Below, piece after piece: positions 51,941 to 61,453 of a stretch of 64,000 bases of DNA (the stretch's first letter is position 1; each line of letters begins with the position of its first letter). The notes below the pieces were generated by a model. It was not told the DNA's origin. It saw only the letters and a program-made list of their open reading frames with translations, and did not search any database. Both the position numbers and the translations under genes were made by a program. This stretch comes from Thermosipho atlanticus DSM 15807 (GTDB taxonomy: Bacteria; Thermotogota; Thermotogae; Thermotogales; Fervidobacteriaceae), in the NCBI RefSeq assembly GCF_900129985.1, contig NZ_FQXN01000004.1, positions 124,001 to 188,000 of the forward strand, written 5' to 3'.

Positions 51941-53173
51941 ATGAAAGATAGATTTCACACATTTATTCCGAGGTTGAAGGTATACAGTGATTTTTTTGAT
52001 AAATTAGTGGTTAGAACGAAAGTTTTGGAGCTAGGTACAGAGGAAATCCTTGGATATGCAAGTGCTGAAGATGTATATTCACCTGAAAATTTACCAGGTT
52101 TTGATAAATCTACAGTTGATGGTTATGCAGTTATTGCTGAGAATACTACTAATGCAAATAAAAGCACACCGGTAGTTTTAAAAGTTGTAGGAGAAATTTA
52201 TATGGGAGAAGAATTTAAGGAAGAAATAAGTTCAGGAGAATGTGTTAGGATTCCAACAGGTGGAATGTTACCTAAAGGTGCAAATGCTTGTGTAATGATT
52301 GAAGATACTAAAGAATTTAATGGAAACGTTGAAATATATAAACCAGTTGTTTCAGGTGAGAATGTTATAAAAAAAGATAAAGATGTGAAAAAAGGAAGTT
52401 TGGTAGTAAAAAAAGGGGAAACGATAAATATTGGACATATACATAATTTACTGAGTTTGGGTATTACAAAAGTAAAAGTTTTCAAAAAACCATCTGTTTG
52501 TATAATTCCAACGGGAGATGAAATAATTGAACCTTCGGAGAAAAGGATAAAAACTCAAATTAGAGATGGTAATTCATATGCGTTAATGGCTTGGTTGAAA
52601 AGTCTTGGTTATGATGTAAGGAAATATAAAGTAGTTAAGGATGATCCGGAAGAATTTAAAGAAGCGGTAAAATGGGGACTTGAAAACGGAGATGTTGTAG
52701 TTCTTTCAGGTGGTAGTTCTGTAGGGGCTAGAGATTATGCATTATCAACAATCGAATATTTTGGAGAAGTTTTGTTTAGCGGAGTTCAAGTAAAACCTGG
52801 GAAGCCAGTTATATTTGGTAAAACTGATAAGAAGTTGATATTTGGATTACCTGGAAATCCTACTTCCTTTATTGTTAGTTCTTATCTTTTCTTAATTCCG
52901 GTTTTGAAGAAAATTTCTGGACATGAAGATTTTTTACCAAAACTGACCTGTTATGTAAGAGTTACAGAAGATATACCCAATACTTCTGGAAGGGAAAAAT
53001 TTGTGTTTGTAAAATTAAGAAATGAAGGTAATGAGATATTAGCTCAACCGATTTTCGGAGAGTCGGGAATTGCTTCACCAATGAAATTTGCAGATGGACT
53101 TATTAGAATTCCTTTAAATAAGGAAATTATTTATAAAAATGAAATATGCGAATTTTATTCATGGAGAAGTTAG
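51941..53173 (+). CDS. moeA: Molybdopterin molybdenumtransferase MoeA
   Basis: 410-aa MoeA, inserting Mo or W into adenylated molybdopterin. N-terminal domain with GFDKSTVDGYAV, IPTGGMLPKGANACVMIEDT, and the MoaB-like domain with LSGGSSVGARDYA and GLPGNPTSF. Length normal. Start ATG after AAGGAGGT; a TATAAT (51880-51885) lies upstream. Divergent from the MOSC/wtp/moa operon, 154 nt apart. Confidence 0.96.
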   Translation: MKDRFHTFIPRLKVYSDFFDKLVVRTKVLELGTEEILGYASAEDVYSPENLPGFDKSTVDGYAVIAENTTNANKSTPVVLKVVGEIYMGEEFKEEISSGECVRIPTGGMLPKGANACVMIEDTKEFNGNVEIYKPVVSGENVIKKDKDVKKGSLVVKKGETINIGHIHNLLSLGITKVKVFKKPSVCIIPTGDEIIEPSEKRIKTQIRDGNSYALMAWLKSLGYDVRKYKVVKDDPEEFKEAVKWGLENGDVVVLSGGSSVGARDYALSTIEYFGEVLFSGVQVKPGKPVIFGKTDKKLIFGLPGNPTSFIVSSYLFLIPVLKKISGHEDFLPKLTCYVRVTEDIPNTSGREKFVFVKLRNEGNEILAQPIFGESGIASPMKFADGLIRIPLNKEIIYKNEICEFYSWRS

Positions 53174-53260
53174 TTTTTGCGATTTATTTTACAAATTTTA
53201 TTTTGATAAAATAATAATATATGATTTTTGATTAATACATCTTACAAGGGAGGGATAGTT

Positions 53261-54010
53261 ATGAAAAAATGGGTTGCTTTGTTTGTTGCAGTGTTAATTA
53301 TTGGAACTATTTTTTCTGGAACACTTGCTGAAATAAAAGAAAGAGGAAAACTTATTATCGGAACAGAGCCAACATTTCCGCCATTTGAATATGTAAACGA
53401 AAAAAATGAAATAGTCGGATTTGATATTGATATTGCTCAAAAAATAGCCGATGAACTTGGAGTGGAACTTGAAATTGTGAATCTTCCTTTCGATTCCTTG
53501 ATTCCAGCATTAATGTCCGACAAGATTGATTTAATAGTTGCTGGAATGACGATTACTGAAGAAAGGGCAAAAGTTATTGATTTTTCAATACCTTACTTTA
53601 ATGCAAATCAGGCAATTGTTGTGAGAGGAAATGAAGGATTTATGCCCGCAACATTGGAAGATCTTAAAGGAAAGAGAGTAGCAGTACAGCTTGGTACAAC
53701 GGGAGATCTTGTTGTATCAGATATAAAAGAAATAATGGTAACAAGATTTCAAAAATTTACAGATGCCTTTTTGGAATTACAAAACAAAAGAGTTGATGCT
53801 GTAGTGCTCGATGAAGCAGTTGCCAATGCATATGTAAAGACGTTTCCAAAATTTGTTGTTTCCGCTATTATTGATACAGGAGAAAAATATGGAATTGGTG
53901 TAAAAAAGGGAAACACAGAATTACTTGAATTTGTTAACACCGTTGTTTCGAATCTTTTCAAAAGTCCGTATGATTTGTTAGTCGAAAAGTGGTTTGAGGA
54001 AACTAAATAA
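53261..54010 (+). CDS. Polar amino-acid ABC transporter, binding protein
   Basis: 249-aa family 3 solute-binding protein with a signal peptide (1 to about 20, then LAEIKERG). GTEPTFPPFEYVNEKNEIVG, GFDIDIAQKIADEL and AGMTITEERAKVIDFS mark binding of an amino acid such as Gln, His or Arg. The start at 53261 follows GGGAGGGAT; the open frame extends 11 codons upstream without a site. A hairpin follows before the permease. Confidence 0.93.
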   Translation: MKKWVALFVAVLIIGTIFSGTLAEIKERGKLIIGTEPTFPPFEYVNEKNEIVGFDIDIAQKIADELGVELEIVNLPFDSLIPALMSDKIDLIVAGMTITEERAKVIDFSIPYFNANQAIVVRGNEGFMPATLEDLKGKRVAVQLGTTGDLVVSDIKEIMVTRFQKFTDAFLELQNKRVDAVVLDEAVANAYVKTFPKFVVSAIIDTGEKYGIGVKKGNTELLEFVNTVVSNLFKSPYDLLVEKWFEETK

Positions 54011-54011
54011 C

Positions 54012-54037
54012 ACAGGCAGCAGAGCTGCCTGTTTTTG
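54012..54037 (+). terminator. Internal terminator between binding protein and permease
   Basis: ACAGGCAGC/GCTGCCTGT stem with 3-nt loop (54012-54032) and T4-5 after it. Its position inside the operon fits partial termination that keeps the binding protein more abundant. Confidence 0.75.
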
Positions 54038-54060
54038 TTAAAGAAAGGGGTTGTAATAAT

Positions 54061-54711
54061 ATGGAAGCAGTATCGGTTGTATTTGAGAATTTACCTTTTC
54101 TTTTATTAGGAGCCTGGGATACTTTAAAACTTACTTTTTTTGCTGTTTTAATTGGACTTATCATTGGAACTTTTATAGGAATGGGAAGGCTTTCTAAAAT
54201 AAAAATTATAAATATTCCATCAACTGTATATGTTGAATTTTTAAGGGGGACACCTCTTTTAGTTCAAATATCCATAGTCTATTTTGGTCTTCCTCAACTT
54301 GGTATTCAACTACAAGCTTATCCAGCTGCAATTGTGGCTCTTGGTTTGAACAGTGGAGCGTATATTGCTGAAATTGTAAGGGCAGGAATCCAATCAATTT
54401 CAAAAGGTCAATATGAAGCCGCGAGATCCTTGGGACTTTCACATTGGCAATCTATGAAATATATTATACTTCCTCAAGCTTTCAAAAATATATTGCCGGC
54501 ACTTGGCAATGAGTTCATAACACTTACAAAAGACAGTTCTCTTGCTTCTGTTATTGGAGTTACAGAACTAATGAGAAGGGGACAGTTTGTAATAACGAGA
54601 ACATTTCAAACTTTTTCTATATATTTTGGAATTGCCGTTATCTACTTTATAATGACATTTACAATTTCTAGAATAGTAAGATACGTAGAAAAAAGGATGG
54701 CGGTAGCATGA
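54061..54711 (+). CDS. Polar amino-acid ABC transporter, permease
   Basis: 216-aa HisM/GlnP-type permease with five helices. The loop [23 protein letters not shown] is the EAA motif. It follows the internal terminator and overlaps the ATPase gene by 4 nt. Start ATG after AAAGGGGTTG. Confidence 0.94.
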   Translation: MEAVSVVFENLPFLLLGAWDTLKLTFFAVLIGLIIGTFIGMGRLSKIKIINIPSTVYVEFLRGTPLLVQISIVYFGLPQLGIQLQAYPAAIVALGLNSGAYIAEIVRAGIQSISKGQYEAARSLGLSHWQSMKYIILPQAFKNILPALGNEFITLTKDSSLASVIGVTELMRRGQFVITRTFQTFSIYFGIAVIYFIMTFTISRIVRYVEKRMAVA

Positions 54712-55451
54712 GTGGACAAGGAAATGTTGTTCTTGAAGTTAGAGATTTACACAAGAGTTTTGGACATTTGAATGTTTTGAATGGAATAAATTTGAAAATA
54801 GAAAAGGGAGAAACAATAGTTATAATTGGACCTAGTGGTGGAGGAAAGAGTACTTTTTTAAGGTGTATAAATCATCTTGAAGATTATCAAAAGGGAGAGA
54901 TAATCTTTTTGGGGCAAAAAATAGATAGGCACACTACGAATTTAAATGAAATAAGGACAAAAATAGGAATGGTATTTCAGCATTTTAATTTGTTTCCTCA
55001 TATGTCAGTTTTAGAAAATCTAATTCTTGCACCCACAAAAGTGAAAAAAATTCCTGAAAAAGAAGCTATAGAAAAAGCAAAAAAGATTTTAGAAAGAGTA
55101 GGTCTTATAGAGAAAATTGAAGCATATCCAGATAACTTATCGGGAGGCCAAAAACAGAGAGTTGCAATCGCAAGAGCTTTGATGATGGAACCTGTTCTTA
55201 TGCTTTTTGATGAACCAACATCTGCACTTGATCCAGAACTTGTCGGTGAAGTTTTGGAAGTTATGAAGGATCTTGCAAGATCTGGGATGACGATGATTGT
55301 GGTAACTCACGAAATGGGATTTGCAAAAGAGGTGGCAGATAGAATAATATTTATTGATAAAGGGGTAATAGTGGAAGAAGGAACACCAGATGAGATTATG
55401 AAAAACCCAAAGAATCAGCGAACCAAAGAATTTTTAAGACATATTTTATAA
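54708..55451 (+). CDS. Polar amino-acid ABC transporter, ATPase
   Basis: 247-aa HisP/GlnQ-type ATPase: Walker [11 protein letters not shown]-loop [18 protein letters not shown], signature [15 protein letters not shown], Walker [15 protein letters not shown], switch VVTHEM. Completes the importer. Confidence 0.95.
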   Translation: MSGQGNVVLEVRDLHKSFGHLNVLNGINLKIEKGETIVIIGPSGGGKSTFLRCINHLEDYQKGEIIFLGQKIDRHTTNLNEIRTKIGMVFQHFNLFPHMSVLENLILAPTKVKKIPEKEAIEKAKKILERVGLIEKIEAYPDNLSGGQKQRVAIARALMMEPVLMLFDEPTSALDPELVGEVLEVMKDLARSGMTMIVVTHEMGFAKEVADRIIFIDKGVIVEEGTPDEIMKNPKNQRTKEFLRHIL

Positions 55452-55452
55452 A

Positions 55453-55480
55453 AAAAGGCAGGTTTTAAACCCTGCCTTTT
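55453..55480. terminator. Bidirectional terminator between amino-acid and sugar ABC operons
   Basis: GGCAGG/CCTGCC core flanked by A and T runs, between convergent genes; usable in both directions. Confidence 0.85.
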
Positions 55481-55482
55481 TA

Positions 55483-56292
55483 TTAACCTTTAACTGAACC
55501 TGCAAGAAGTCCTCTAATGAAGTATTTTCCGAGAAGAATGTATACTATTAAAGTAGGTAGAGCGGTTAAAAGAGCTCCTGCCATCTGAACATTCCATTCA
55601 ATAACTTGACTTCCCGCAAGATTAACCAAAGCAACAGTTACAGGTTGTTTATCAGGGCTACTGGTAACAGTTACTGCAAATAAGAATTCATTCCAAATAT
55701 TTGTAAATTGCCAGATTATAACCACTACAAATGCTGGGATTGAGATGGGAAATAAAACTTTGGTGTAAGTTTTAAAAAATCCTGCACCATCCATGTATGC
55801 TGCTTCTACAAGTTCATTGGGTACTTCACTGTAGTAGTTTCTAAAAATAAGTGTGGTGATGGGTATTCCGTATACTACATGAACTAAGATTAAACCGGGA
55901 ATGGTGCCGTATAACTTTATACTTTGTAAGAACCTAATTAACGGGAATAATATACTTTGATATGGAATAAACATTCCAAAGAGTATTATTGCAAAAACAA
56001 GGTTTGCGTATTTAAACTTTATTTTTGAAAAAACATATCCGTTTATTGAACCAATAAACGAAGAGATTATAGTAGCTGGAATCGTAAGATAAAAACTATT
56101 TTTTAAATTTGGCCCAAGTTTTTGAAATGCTTTTATAAAGCCACTTAGTGACCAATCTTTAGGTAACTTCCACATGTCTGACATACCAATTTCTTGCAAA
56201 GGCTTAAAAGTAGTAGCAAGAAGCACGTAAAGAGGAATAAGTATGTACACAGAAATAAGAATTAGAAAAAAATAGGTGATTATTTTCCTCAT
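55483..56292 (-). CDS. Sugar ABC transporter permease (MalG-type)
   Basis: 269-aa inner-membrane permease with six helices. EAA loop ELVEAAYMDGAGFFKTYTKVLFPIS. Ends in GSVKG as many MalG-type subunits do. It overlaps the partner permease by 4 nt. No ATPase gene is in the operon; such importers often share one encoded elsewhere. Confidence 0.93.
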   Translation of the reverse strand: MRKIITYFFLILISVYILIPLYVLLATTFKPLQEIGMSDMWKLPKDWSLSGFIKAFQKLGPNLKNSFYLTIPATIISSFIGSINGYVFSKIKFKYANLVFAIILFGMFIPYQSILFPLIRFLQSIKLYGTIPGLILVHVVYGIPITTLIFRNYYSEVPNELVEAAYMDGAGFFKTYTKVLFPISIPAFVVVIIWQFTNIWNEFLFAVTVTSSPDKQPVTVALVNLAGSQVIEWNVQMAGALLTALPTLIVYILLGKYFIRGLLAGSVKG

Positions 56293-57209
56293 CTTTTTTC
56301 ACCTCTCAGACTGGTGACAAGGTATGGTACGATTACTACTGCAACAAGTAAAAGCATAATAATCGCGATTGCGGAACCTAATGCATATCTATTGCTTCTA
56401 AATGTTAATTCGAACATGTATATTGCAGGGACATCAGTTACGAAATTTGGGCCACTACCGGTCATTGCAAATACAAGATCAAATATTTTTAATGAGATAT
56501 GTCCCAATATTATTAAAGCACTTAAAGTAATTGGTGTAAGGAGTGGCATTTTAATTTGCCAGAATATTTTCCAGTTGGAGGCTCCATCAACTTTTGCAGC
56601 TTCGATAATATCATCAGGAATACCTCTAAGTCCTGCTAGGTACATTGCCATAGTATAACCAGATAATTGCCATATTGCTGCGATAATAACAGGAATGAGG
56701 GCAAGATTAAACCTTCTTAGAGAATCAGTCGAGGTATACCAACCCCACATCAAGTTATCAAGTCCCAATTTATGAAATAAAAGGTTTAGACCTTGTGGGT
56801 TGTTAGGAAGAGTTCCTGGAGCAAATATCCAACTCCAAACGGTACCTGTAACAACAAATGAAATAGCCATTGGAAAAAGAAAGAGGTTTTGGAAAATTCT
56901 GGAGCTTTTTAAACCTCTATCAACCAAGATAGCCATTAAAATTCCAAGTGCAATTGTACCGAAAAGGAAAAATATTGTGAAAAATAAAGTGTTCCAGAGA
57001 TCAATCTGAAATCTTGTATCTTGAAACAACCTAATATAATTTCTCAAGCCTACAAATTTGTATTCACCTCTTAAAAGTGCCGAAAAGCTATTCCAATTTG
57101 AAAAAGAAACTCTTAATGTCCATGAAATAAAGCCATATACAAATATTGCGATTGCAATTATTGAGGGTGTTAAAACGGATATTCCTATAACAAGATTTTT
57201 CTTTTTCAA
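56289..57209 (-). CDS. Sugar ABC transporter permease (MalF-type)
   Basis: 306-aa permease with six to seven helices; the EAA loop is DIIEAAKVDGASNWKIFWQIKMP. Pairs with the MalG-type subunit. It is separated from the binding-protein gene by a strong hairpin. Start ATG at 57209 after AAAGGGGTG. Confidence 0.93.
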   Translation of the reverse strand: MKKKNLVIGISVLTPSIIAIAIFVYGFISWTLRVSFSNWNSFSALLRGEYKFVGLRNYIRLFQDTRFQIDLWNTLFFTIFFLFGTIALGILMAILVDRGLKSSRIFQNLFLFPMAISFVVTGTVWSWIFAPGTLPNNPQGLNLLFHKLGLDNLMWGWYTSTDSLRRFNLALIPVIIAAIWQLSGYTMAMYLAGLRGIPDDIIEAAKVDGASNWKIFWQIKMPLLTPITLSALIILGHISLKIFDLVFAMTGSGPNFVTDVPAIYMFELTFRSNRYALGSAIAIIMLLLVAVVIVPYLVTSLRGEKR

Positions 57210-57233
57210 AATCTTTCACCCCTTTATAAAAGC

Positions 57234-57255
57234 TGGGGCGGAAGATTCCGCCCCA
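57234..57255 (-). terminator. Internal hairpin between sugar-binding protein and permeases
   Basis: Perfect 10-bp stem TGGGGCGGAA/TTCCGCCCCA with a 2-nt gap. On the minus strand it is followed by GCTTTTAT, a weak T-run, so partial termination or mRNA protection is likely. Confidence 0.75.
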
Positions 57256-57273
57256 ATTATGTTATTGAGATGC

Positions 57274-58521
57274 TTAATCTGTTACGTAACCATTATCATC
57301 AGCAATCCAAAGAATTTCTTTAAATGTTTTGTCAACATTTTGTTCTGTAACGAAAATGTTAATTGCATCCATTAATGCTGTTGCAAAGGATTCTGGCGCT
57401 GCAGAACCGTGAATTATTGAAGGACATATTGTTTTGGTGGAGAAATCTTTCATTGACCATTGTAGGTAAATATCATATTTTGACTTATCTGCATCGATTC
57501 TTGCGGGAATTGACCCCTTGATTGGGTTGAATATGTCTTGTGCTTCCACTGTTGCCAATAATTTTAACCATTTAATAGCATTTTCTCTGTGAGGAGCATT
57601 TTTTGGAAGTCCGAAAGTATCGGAGACTAGCATGAACGCATTTTGGGTTCCAGGAAGAGCAAACCATCCAAAGTCTACTCCAGGTTTCCAACCAAGTGTT
57701 TTAAGATAACCTTCGGCCCAGTCCCCCATCATGTTTGCAAATGCTTTTCCCTCAAAAACAAGCCTTGTAGCATCTTGCCATGTAAGAGCAGAATGGTCAG
57801 AATTGACGTATTTCAATACGTCTTTCATAATTGCTAAAGCATTTTTAATTGCAGGATCGTTAAATGATGCTTCACCTTTCCAGAGTTTGTTGTATTTCTC
57901 TGGACCAAGCTCGGAAAGCATAATGCTTTCAAATAAGTGTAATGATGTCCACTTATTTTTGTCACCAAGGGCTATTCCCGTGTATCCCAATTTTTGTGCT
58001 TTATCAAGATACATCAAAAATTCTGCCCAAGTTGTTGGTTCCTTAGTCATTCCAATTTCTTTGGCAATTTTCTTGTTGTAGAATACCACATTTGCTCTGT
58101 GAACGTTCACGGGAATGGAATAAACTTCTCCTTTGTAGCTGACGATATCTATTAAGTCTTTTGGAAATTTGTCTAAAACGCCCATATCTTTCAATATCCA
58201 GGTAATTGGTTCCATGAGTCCAGGAATTACATAAGTATCTGTTAATTCCATTCCGGCGTGTACTTGGAATGAATCTGGTGGATTTCCTCCGAGCATTCTT
58301 GTTTTTAAAACAGCTTTTGCATTTGTACCTGCCCCACCTGCAACTGCTGCATTAATGATTTCAACATCCGGGTAATATTTATGGAATAAATCAAAAAGCG
58401 CTAAAAGACCTTCTTCTTCCCCGCCACCTGTCCACCAACTGAAAATTTCTAAAGCATTTTCAGCGGCAAAAATGCTGAACGAAAAGATAATAACGGCAAG
58501 AACAATAACGAAACGTTTCAT
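57274..58521 (-). CDS. Glucose/mannose-type sugar-binding protein
   Basis: 415-aa exported solute-binding protein with a signal peptide (1 to about 19, SIFA-AE). The sequence agrees closely with the Thermus glucose/mannose-binding protein: IFSWWTGGGEEEGL, AGGAGTNAKAVLKTRMLGG, PPDSFQVHAGMEL, NIMGDW-like NMMGDWAEGYLKT and HGSAAPESF. So glucose or mannose is the likely ligand, from family knowledge. Start ATG at 58521 after GGGAGGTG; 50 upstream open codons include the promoter and are discarded. Confidence 0.88.
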   Translation of the reverse strand: MKRFVIVLAVIIFSFSIFAAENALEIFSWWTGGGEEEGLLALFDLFHKYYPDVEIINAAVAGGAGTNAKAVLKTRMLGGNPPDSFQVHAGMELTDTYVIPGLMEPITWILKDMGVLDKFPKDLIDIVSYKGEVYSIPVNVHRANVVFYNKKIAKEIGMTKEPTTWAEFLMYLDKAQKLGYTGIALGDKNKWTSLHLFESIMLSELGPEKYNKLWKGEASFNDPAIKNALAIMKDVLKYVNSDHSALTWQDATRLVFEGKAFANMMGDWAEGYLKTLGWKPGVDFGWFALPGTQNAFMLVSDTFGLPKNAPHRENAIKWLKLLATVEAQDIFNPIKGSIPARIDADKSKYDIYLQWSMKDFSTKTICPSIIHGSAAPESFATALMDAINIFVTEQNVDKTFKEILWIADDNGYVTD

Positions 58522-58555
58522 CTTTACACCTCCCTTTTGAGTGTTCAACGATATT

Positions 58556-58609
58556 ATTTTATCACAAATCTTAGTTGAAATTACAAAACTATAAAGTGTA
58601 TGATAAAAT
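58556..58609. promoter_or_regulatory. Divergent promoters between sugar-binding protein and MFS permease
   Basis: Plus strand: TTACAA (58581-58586), 17-nt spacer, TAAAAT (58604-58609). Minus strand: TAAAAT (58561-58556) facing the binding-protein gene. Both -10 boxes lie in identical TGATAAAAT elements placed symmetrically around a shared -35 region, so one regulator could control both directions. Confidence 0.6.
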
Positions 58610-58627
58610 ATCAGAAGAGGTGATTTT

Positions 58628-59734
58628 GTGGGAAAAATTTTTGTCATAATAAATATTTTTATTTCTTCCATTATAATTAACTCTACTGCTCCTCTGATGC
58701 CAGTTTTCCAAAATTATCTTGGAATTTCTATTTCGCGTTCTTCATATATCCCTGTATTCGGAGTTCTCGGAACGACGATTTTTTCATTTTTAATGTCGAT
58801 TTTGGTTTCAAAGTTTGGATTAAAAAAATCGAATTATTTTGGTTATTTTTTGTTGTTTTTGGGACTTTTGTTCTTTTCATTTTCAAAAAATTTTTTTGGA
58901 ATAATTTTAGCTTCATTTTTAGCCGGAGCTTCAACTGCCGTTCTTTTTACATCTCTAACTACATTATTAATTCACCTTGAAAATCCTCGTTTTGGCTTAA
59001 CACATGCATTTTTTGGCTTGGGAGGGATTGTCGCCCCAACGTTGGTTTCTTTTTCAATAAAGAGCAATTTTAGTTATAGGTATTTGTATATGGGATATTT
59101 TTTGGTAGTTATAATAATCTTTATCTGGAATATTTTTATAAAACTGCCGGATGCAAAATACGAAACTATGAAGTTTAATAAGATAAAGAAAACAATTTTA
59201 AAGCCCGTATTTTTTATTTCTATTATTTCTTTTTTCCTGTATTCAGGAAGTGAAATAGGGCTTGTTACTTGGTCCTCAAATTTGTTTATACATTTTGGTT
59301 TTTCTGAAGACAAGGCTGCTCTCGTAATTAGTATGTTTTGGATTTTTTATACACTTTCTAGGTTTTTAAGCGACTTTGTCTTAAAATTAATAAGTGAAAA
59401 AAAGATAGCAATTTTTTCTACGTTTTTTGCATCGTTTTTAATATTTTTCATGCTATTAACCAAAAATGCTTATATTTTCCCTTTGGTTGGTTTTACAATG
59501 GGATCTACCTTTCCAATGATACAAAGATATGCTAATATGAATTTAAACAAGGAAGAAGTCGGGTTGTTGAATGGTGTTACATATGGTTCTACAGGAATAG
59601 GTGGGATTTTGTTCTCATACTCTATGGGTTTTCTTTCTGATTTTAGCATTCCCGCAATGTTTGTTTTGCCTCTTGTAGGGTTAATATTAGTAGCGATTGT
59701 TCAACTTTTGTGGAAAAGGGGGAATAGAGGTTGA
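58628..59734 (+). CDS. MFS transporter, FucP/GlcP-like sugar permease
   Basis: 368-aa major-facilitator protein with about eleven to twelve helices. GLTHAFFGLGGIVAPTLVS and YSGSEIGLVTW resemble the fucose/glucose:H+ symporter group, and its promoter is shared with a glucose-type ABC binding protein, so sugar uptake is the likely role. Start GTG at 58628 after GAGGTGATTT. Its stop overlaps the wecB start codon. Confidence 0.78.
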   Translation: MGKIFVIINIFISSIIINSTAPLMPVFQNYLGISISRSSYIPVFGVLGTTIFSFLMSILVSKFGLKKSNYFGYFLLFLGLLFFSFSKNFFGIILASFLAGASTAVLFTSLTTLLIHLENPRFGLTHAFFGLGGIVAPTLVSFSIKSNFSYRYLYMGYFLVVIIIFIWNIFIKLPDAKYETMKFNKIKKTILKPVFFISIISFFLYSGSEIGLVTWSSNLFIHFGFSEDKAALVISMFWIFYTLSRFLSDFVLKLISEKKIAIFSTFFASFLIFFMLLTKNAYIFPLVGFTMGSTFPMIQRYANMNLNKEEVGLLNGVTYGSTGIGGILFSYSMGFLSDFSIPAMFVLPLVGLILVAIVQLLWKRGNRG

Positions 59735-60798
59735 AGATAGGGATTGTTTTTGGCACAAGGCCAGAGGTAATTAAAATAGCACCAGTGTATTTAAAGGCAA
59801 AAGAAAAGGAAATAAATGTGGTTGCAATAGCTACAGCTCAGCATAGGGAAATGATGGATATGATGTTAAAAGTATTTGATATGTCTCCAGACTATGATAT
59901 GAACATCATGACAGCAAATCAATCTTTAAATAGCGTAGCTGCAAAAGTTTTAGTAAAACTGGAAGAAATTATTAAGGAAGAAAAATTGGATTGGATATTT
60001 GTCCAAGGAGATACTACAACTGCAATGGCTGGAGCGTTGTCTGGGTTTCATATGGGAATAAAGGTTGGTCATATTGAAGCCGGTCTTAGAAGCGGTAATT
60101 TGCGAGATCCGTTTCCTGAAGAGATGAATAGACGGGTAATTGATCAAGTGTCCGATTTAATGTTTGCCCCAACAAAAAACGCAAAGAAGAACCTGTTAAA
60201 AGATGGATTTTCAAAAGATAGAATTCTTGTAACTGGTAATACAGTTGTAGACTCACTCATTTACGTTCAAGAAAAATTCGATCTTGATTCTATACGAAAA
60301 CAGTATACAAGTGAAGATGATTATATATTAGTTACCTTACATAGAAGAGAAAATTGGGGAGAAAAGATGAAGAATATTTTAGAAGGTATAAAGAAGTTTT
60401 CCATTGAATACAATTTACCAATTGTATTTCCCGTTCATTTGAATCCAAAAGTAAGAAAGGTGGTAAATGAAGTACTTGGAGAATATGATAAAGCAATTTT
60501 ACTTGAGCCGGTGGATTATATTTCATTTTTGAGTTTGTTAAAAGGTGCAAGGATTGTAGCTTCTGATAGTGGAGGAATACAGGAAGAAGCTCCAAGTTTT
60601 GGAAAATTTGTCGTTGTATGCCGAAATACCACGGAGAGACCAGAACTAATTGAAAGTGGGTACGGCATTTTGGCTGGAACTGAGAAGTTATCGGTTTTTA
60701 AGGCACTTGTAAAAGGTTTTAATGTAAAGGTTGATAAGTCAAGGAATCCTTTTGGTGATGGTAAAGCATCAATACGAATTTTGGAAGCTGTGTTATAA
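59731..60798 (+). CDS. wecB: UDP-N-acetylglucosamine 2-epimerase
   Basis: 355-aa non-hydrolysing UDP-GlcNAc 2-epimerase making UDP-ManNAc for surface polysaccharides. Seen are FGTRPEVIKIAPV, TAQHREMMD, GDTTTAMAGAL, HIEAGLRSG, PEEMNRRVID and SDSGGIQEEAP. Start TTG at 59731 behind AGAGG, overlapping the MFS stop. It may work with the WecA/TagO-type transferase at 21.4 kb. Confidence 0.95.
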   Translation: MKIGIVFGTRPEVIKIAPVYLKAKEKEINVVAIATAQHREMMDMMLKVFDMSPDYDMNIMTANQSLNSVAAKVLVKLEEIIKEEKLDWIFVQGDTTTAMAGALSGFHMGIKVGHIEAGLRSGNLRDPFPEEMNRRVIDQVSDLMFAPTKNAKKNLLKDGFSKDRILVTGNTVVDSLIYVQEKFDLDSIRKQYTSEDDYILVTLHRRENWGEKMKNILEGIKKFSIEYNLPIVFPVHLNPKVRKVVNEVLGEYDKAILLEPVDYISFLSLLKGARIVASDSGGIQEEAPSFGKFVVVCRNTTERPELIESGYGILAGTEKLSVFKALVKGFNVKVDKSRNPFGDGKASIRILEAVL

Positions 60799-60830
60799 TT
60801 TTAATGTAGAAAGGTTAAAGGGGGTACAAA

Positions 60831-61442
60831 GTGAGAGAGTATCTTTTTCCCATCCTTTTGGGATACTTTATTGGTGCAATTCCTTTTAGCTTTATAATTG
60901 CAAAGATTAAAGGAATTGATCTCAGAAAAACAGGTAGTGGTAATGTAGGTGGCACAAATGTACTAAGAAACGCGGGAGCCTTATACGGTGGTATTGCGTT
61001 TTTTCTTGATATTTTTAAAGGATTTGTTGTGGTATTGATCGTTAAAGATTTGGGAATTAATGCTCAGCTTTTGGCGGGAAGTTTTGCAGTCTTTGGTCAT
61101 TGCTTTCCAATTTATTTGAAATTCAAAGGAGGTAAGGGTGTAGCGACTACCCTTGGGATGTTTTTTGGAGTTTATCCTTTATCTGGAGCCGTGTTCTTTG
61201 GGATATGGCTTTTAGTTGTTGGTGTAACTCAATATGTATCATTAGCTTCAATTATTGCACTTTTAAGTGCAAGTATATTTACACTTTTAGCAGGTAAAGA
61301 TTACTGGTTAATCTTTCTTGCGCTTTCATTATTTTCTATTTTAAGACATAGGTCAAATATTCAAAGGTTAGTAAATGGTGCTGAGCGAAAAACGGATGTA
61401 ATTGACATTTTCCTTAAGATTAGAAGCAGAAAAAAGGGATAG
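60831..61442 (+). CDS. plsY: Glycerol-3-phosphate acyltransferase PlsY
   Basis: 203-aa membrane acyltransferase using acyl-phosphate from PlsX to acylate glycerol-3-phosphate. The three motifs are GSGNVGGTNVLRNAG, FGHCFPIYLKFKGGKGVATT, and LRHRSNIQRLVNGAE. Start GTG at 60831 after AAAGGGGGT. About five helices. Confidence 0.96.
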   Translation: MREYLFPILLGYFIGAIPFSFIIAKIKGIDLRKTGSGNVGGTNVLRNAGALYGGIAFFLDIFKGFVVVLIVKDLGINAQLLAGSFAVFGHCFPIYLKFKGGKGVATTLGMFFGVYPLSGAVFFGIWLLVVGVTQYVSLASIIALLSASIFTLLAGKDYWLIFLALSLFSILRHRSNIQRLVNGAERKTDVIDIFLKIRSRKKG

Positions 61443-61453
61443 GGGGTTTGTAA

